A stretch of DNA of 10,338 bases. Origin: an uncultured Clostridia bacterium (GTDB lineage: Bacteria; Bacillota; Clostridia; Oscillospirales; Oscillospiraceae). A program made the translations under genes and the position numbers. Positions 8,583 to 10,338 of this stretch are shown piece after piece. The stretch lies in the NCBI GenBank assembly GCA_945927915.1, contig CAMEMX010000044.1:1-10338 (forward strand), given 5' to 3'. The stretch's first letter is position 1. Every line of letters begins with the position of its first letter. Under the pieces are notes generated by a model that did no database searches, was not told the DNA's origin, and saw nothing but the letters and a program-made list of their open reading frames with translations.

Positions 8583-10338
8583 AAAAGGAACCGAAGAAGA
8601 AGGATCATATGATCCGCCGTCTGTTGCTGGAAGCCAGGCCCATCTGGAAATGGCTGATCCTTGCGGCGCTGCTGTGCTGCGGGATCATCGCCTGCGCCGT
8701 GGTCGGGCCGAAGCTGCTCGGAACGCTCATTGACCGGCTCTACGCCTATTGGGACGGCTCGTTTACGGGCGACCTCATGGCAGCAATCCTGCCGGGACTC
8801 GGCGTTCTTCTGGCGGTCTATGTCGGCTACAGCCTGTTCTCCTATCTCAAAATGCTACTGCTGAACAAGGTCGTCAGCCGCTATTTTACCTGCAATCTGC
8901 GCATCCGCATTTCGGACAAGATCAAGCGCCTGCCCGTGCGCTACGTCGATCAGACGCCCGTGGGCGACATCCTTTCGCGCATGACGGACGACGTGTCGAC
9001 GATGGGCAACTATGTCCACCAGATCGTCGACACGCTGATGACGGGATTTTTGATGATCCTCGCCATTGCGCTTATGATGCTCATGGAGGATTGGCGCCTC
9101 GCCCTGATCGTGCTGGCGCTGACGCCCGCGTCCATCTGGCTCTCGTCGGTCATCTCGTCCAAGAGCGAAAAGTATTTCTACCGGATGTTCACCGAGGGCG
9201 GCAACCTCAACTCCGTCGTGGAGGAATCGTTCACCAACTTCGCCACGACAAAGGCGTACAATCTGGAGCAGTACACGCAGGAAAAGCACGCCAAGGTCAA
9301 TGAGGAACGCAGAAAGGCAGAGGCGAAGGCGAACTTCATGTCCGCCATCGTCCGGCCGATCATCGCGTTTTCCAACGCGCTGGCCTATATCGCCATCTGT
9401 CTGGTGGGCGGCTGGCTGCTCGTCAGCGGCACGGTCAGCTCCGTCGGCGTGATCGTGACGATATTGCTCTACGCCAAGCAGTTTGCCTCTCCGCTGGAGC
9501 AGATCGCGGGCGGCTTCGGTGACCTGCAGCACGCAAAGGCGGCTGCCCGCCGCGTCTTCCGCATCCTCGACATGGAGGAGGAGGCCGCGCCGGACGGCAA
9601 GCTCGACCACGAGGCCGAGGGCAACATCCGCTTTGAGAACGTCGATTTCTCCTACAGCAAGGACAGCCCGCTCATCGAGGGGCTGAACATCGATGTCAAG
9701 CGCGGTCAGAACGTCGCCATCGTCGGCCCGACCGGCGCAGGCAAGACGACCATCGTCAACCTGCTCATGCGCTTTTACGACATCGACGCCGGACGCATTC
9801 TGCTCGACGGCGTGGACTGCGCGACTCTCTCGCGCGAAGAGCTGCGCAGTCAGTTCGGCATGGTCTTGCAGGACACCTGGCTCTTCCGTGGCACGATCGC
9901 GGAAAACGTCGCCTACGGAAAGCCCGGCGCAACGCGCGAGGAGATCATCGAAGCGTGCGACCGTGCCTACTGCGACCACTTCATCCGCACGCTGCCGGAG
10001 GGCTATGACACCGTCGTCGGTGACGACCTGTCCAACCTCTCCGGCGGGCAGAAGCAGCTTCTGACCATCGCCCGCGCGATGCTCGCCGACCGCCGCCTGC
10101 TGATCCTCGACGAGGCGACCTCGAACGTCGACACGCGCACGGAGGTGCTGCTGCAAAAGGCGATGGACAACCTCATGCGCGAGCGCACCTGCTTTGTCAT
10201 TGCCCACCGCCTTTCGACGATCGTCGATTCCGACCTCATTCTGGTGCTGAATCACGGGAGGATCGTCGAGCAGGGCACGCACAGGGAGCTTCTGGCAAAA
10301 CGCGGCTTCTATTACCAGATCTATACCAGCCAGTATGC
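8579..10338 (+). CDS. ABC multidrug-type exporter subunit B (complete ATP site), C-terminus cut by window edge
   Basis: Partner of the preceding half transporter; 586 codons are visible and the frame is still open at the edge. The last residues (FYYQIYTSQY) match the usual end of this family, so only a few codons should be missing. A basic N-terminal tail MKKEPKKK precedes about six membrane helices (about 25-310). ATPase motifs: Walker A GPTGAGKT (383-390), Q-loop Gln431, signature LSGGQ (487-491), Walker B LLILDEATS with catalytic Glu512, and switch His543 (VIAHRLST). All catalytic residues are canonical, so this subunit supplies the hydrolysing Walker site of the heterodimer, like TM288 or BmrD. 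ATG 8579 has GGGAGG about 9 bases upstream, inside the end of the first gene. Family sure; substrate not assignable. Confidence 0.95.
   Translation, partial: MKKEPKKKDHMIRRLLLEARPIWKWLILAALLCCGIIACAVVGPKLLGTLIDRLYAYWDGSFTGDLMAAILPGLGVLLAVYVGYSLFSYLKMLLLNKVVSRYFTCNLRIRISDKIKRLPVRYVDQTPVGDILSRMTDDVSTMGNYVHQIVDTLMTGFLMILAIALMMLMEDWRLALIVLALTPASIWLSSVISSKSEKYFYRMFTEGGNLNSVVEESFTNFATTKAYNLEQYTQEKHAKVNEERRKAEAKANFMSAIVRPIIAFSNALAYIAICLVGGWLLVSGTVSSVGVIVTILLYAKQFASPLEQIAGGFGDLQHAKAAARRVFRILDMEEEAAPDGKLDHEAEGNIRFENVDFSYSKDSPLIEGLNIDVKRGQNVAIVGPTGAGKTTIVNLLMRFYDIDAGRILLDGVDCATLSREELRSQFGMVLQDTWLFRGTIAENVAYGKPGATREEIIEACDRAYCDHFIRTLPEGYDTVVGDDLSNLSGGQKQLLTIARAMLADRRLLILDEATSNVDTRTEVLLQKAMDNLMRERTCFVIAHRLSTIVDSDLILVLNHGRIVEQGTHRELLAKRGFYYQIYTSQY

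Noticed and set aside
8855..10282. Minus-strand open frame of 475 codons
   Set aside because: Antisense to the second ABC gene; it arises from codon bias and lacks a promoter or recognisable domain.

Overview
This GC-rich stretch of bacterial chromosome looks like a Firmicute of class Clostridia, perhaps an Oscillospiraceae-like gut anaerobe. The evidence is a clostridial-type SecA with a C-terminal cysteine zinc site, a clostridial-type cation diffusion facilitator with a long C-terminal extension, strong AGGAGG-like ribosome binding sites, and lipoprotein and ABC exporter families typical of that group. The taxon is inferred from protein character, not from a database match. No RNA gene, insertion sequence, CRISPR array or phage gene was seen, and the genes look intact.

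Positions 1-5087 hold a minus-strand operon read right to left: promoter (5059-5087), secA, pgeF (multicopper-oxidase-like purine nucleoside enzyme / peptidoglycan editing factor), then an SBP_bac_5 substrate-binding lipoprotein that runs off the left edge. The genes are tightly coupled: secA and pgeF share one base (TGATG), and pgeF and the lipoprotein overlap by four (TTGA). The lipoprotein starts with TTG, which makes it easy to miss.

Positions 5110-6355 hold a separate minus-strand gene for a CDF metal exporter whose metal-site residues (NxxxD and DxxxD) point to manganese. A nested hairpin (5110-5154) probably ends its transcript before secA. Its 5' leader can fold in two mutually exclusive ways, one of which covers the ribosome binding site.

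Positions 6471-10338 hold a divergent plus-strand unit: a promoter with an extended -10 abutting a perfect 12-bp palindrome, an unrecognised 96-residue protein, a strong hairpin, a five-codon mini-ORF, and two overlapping ABC exporter half-transporter genes. The first ABC subunit has a degenerate ATP site (Walker B Glu to Asp, switch His to Gln) and the second a complete one, so they should form an asymmetric heterodimer of the BmrCD / TM287-288 / LmrCD type. The second ABC gene runs off the right edge with probably only a few codons missing.

No wholly new system is evident. The least explained parts are the regulatory layout around 6356-6520 and 6810-6864 and the 96-residue protein.
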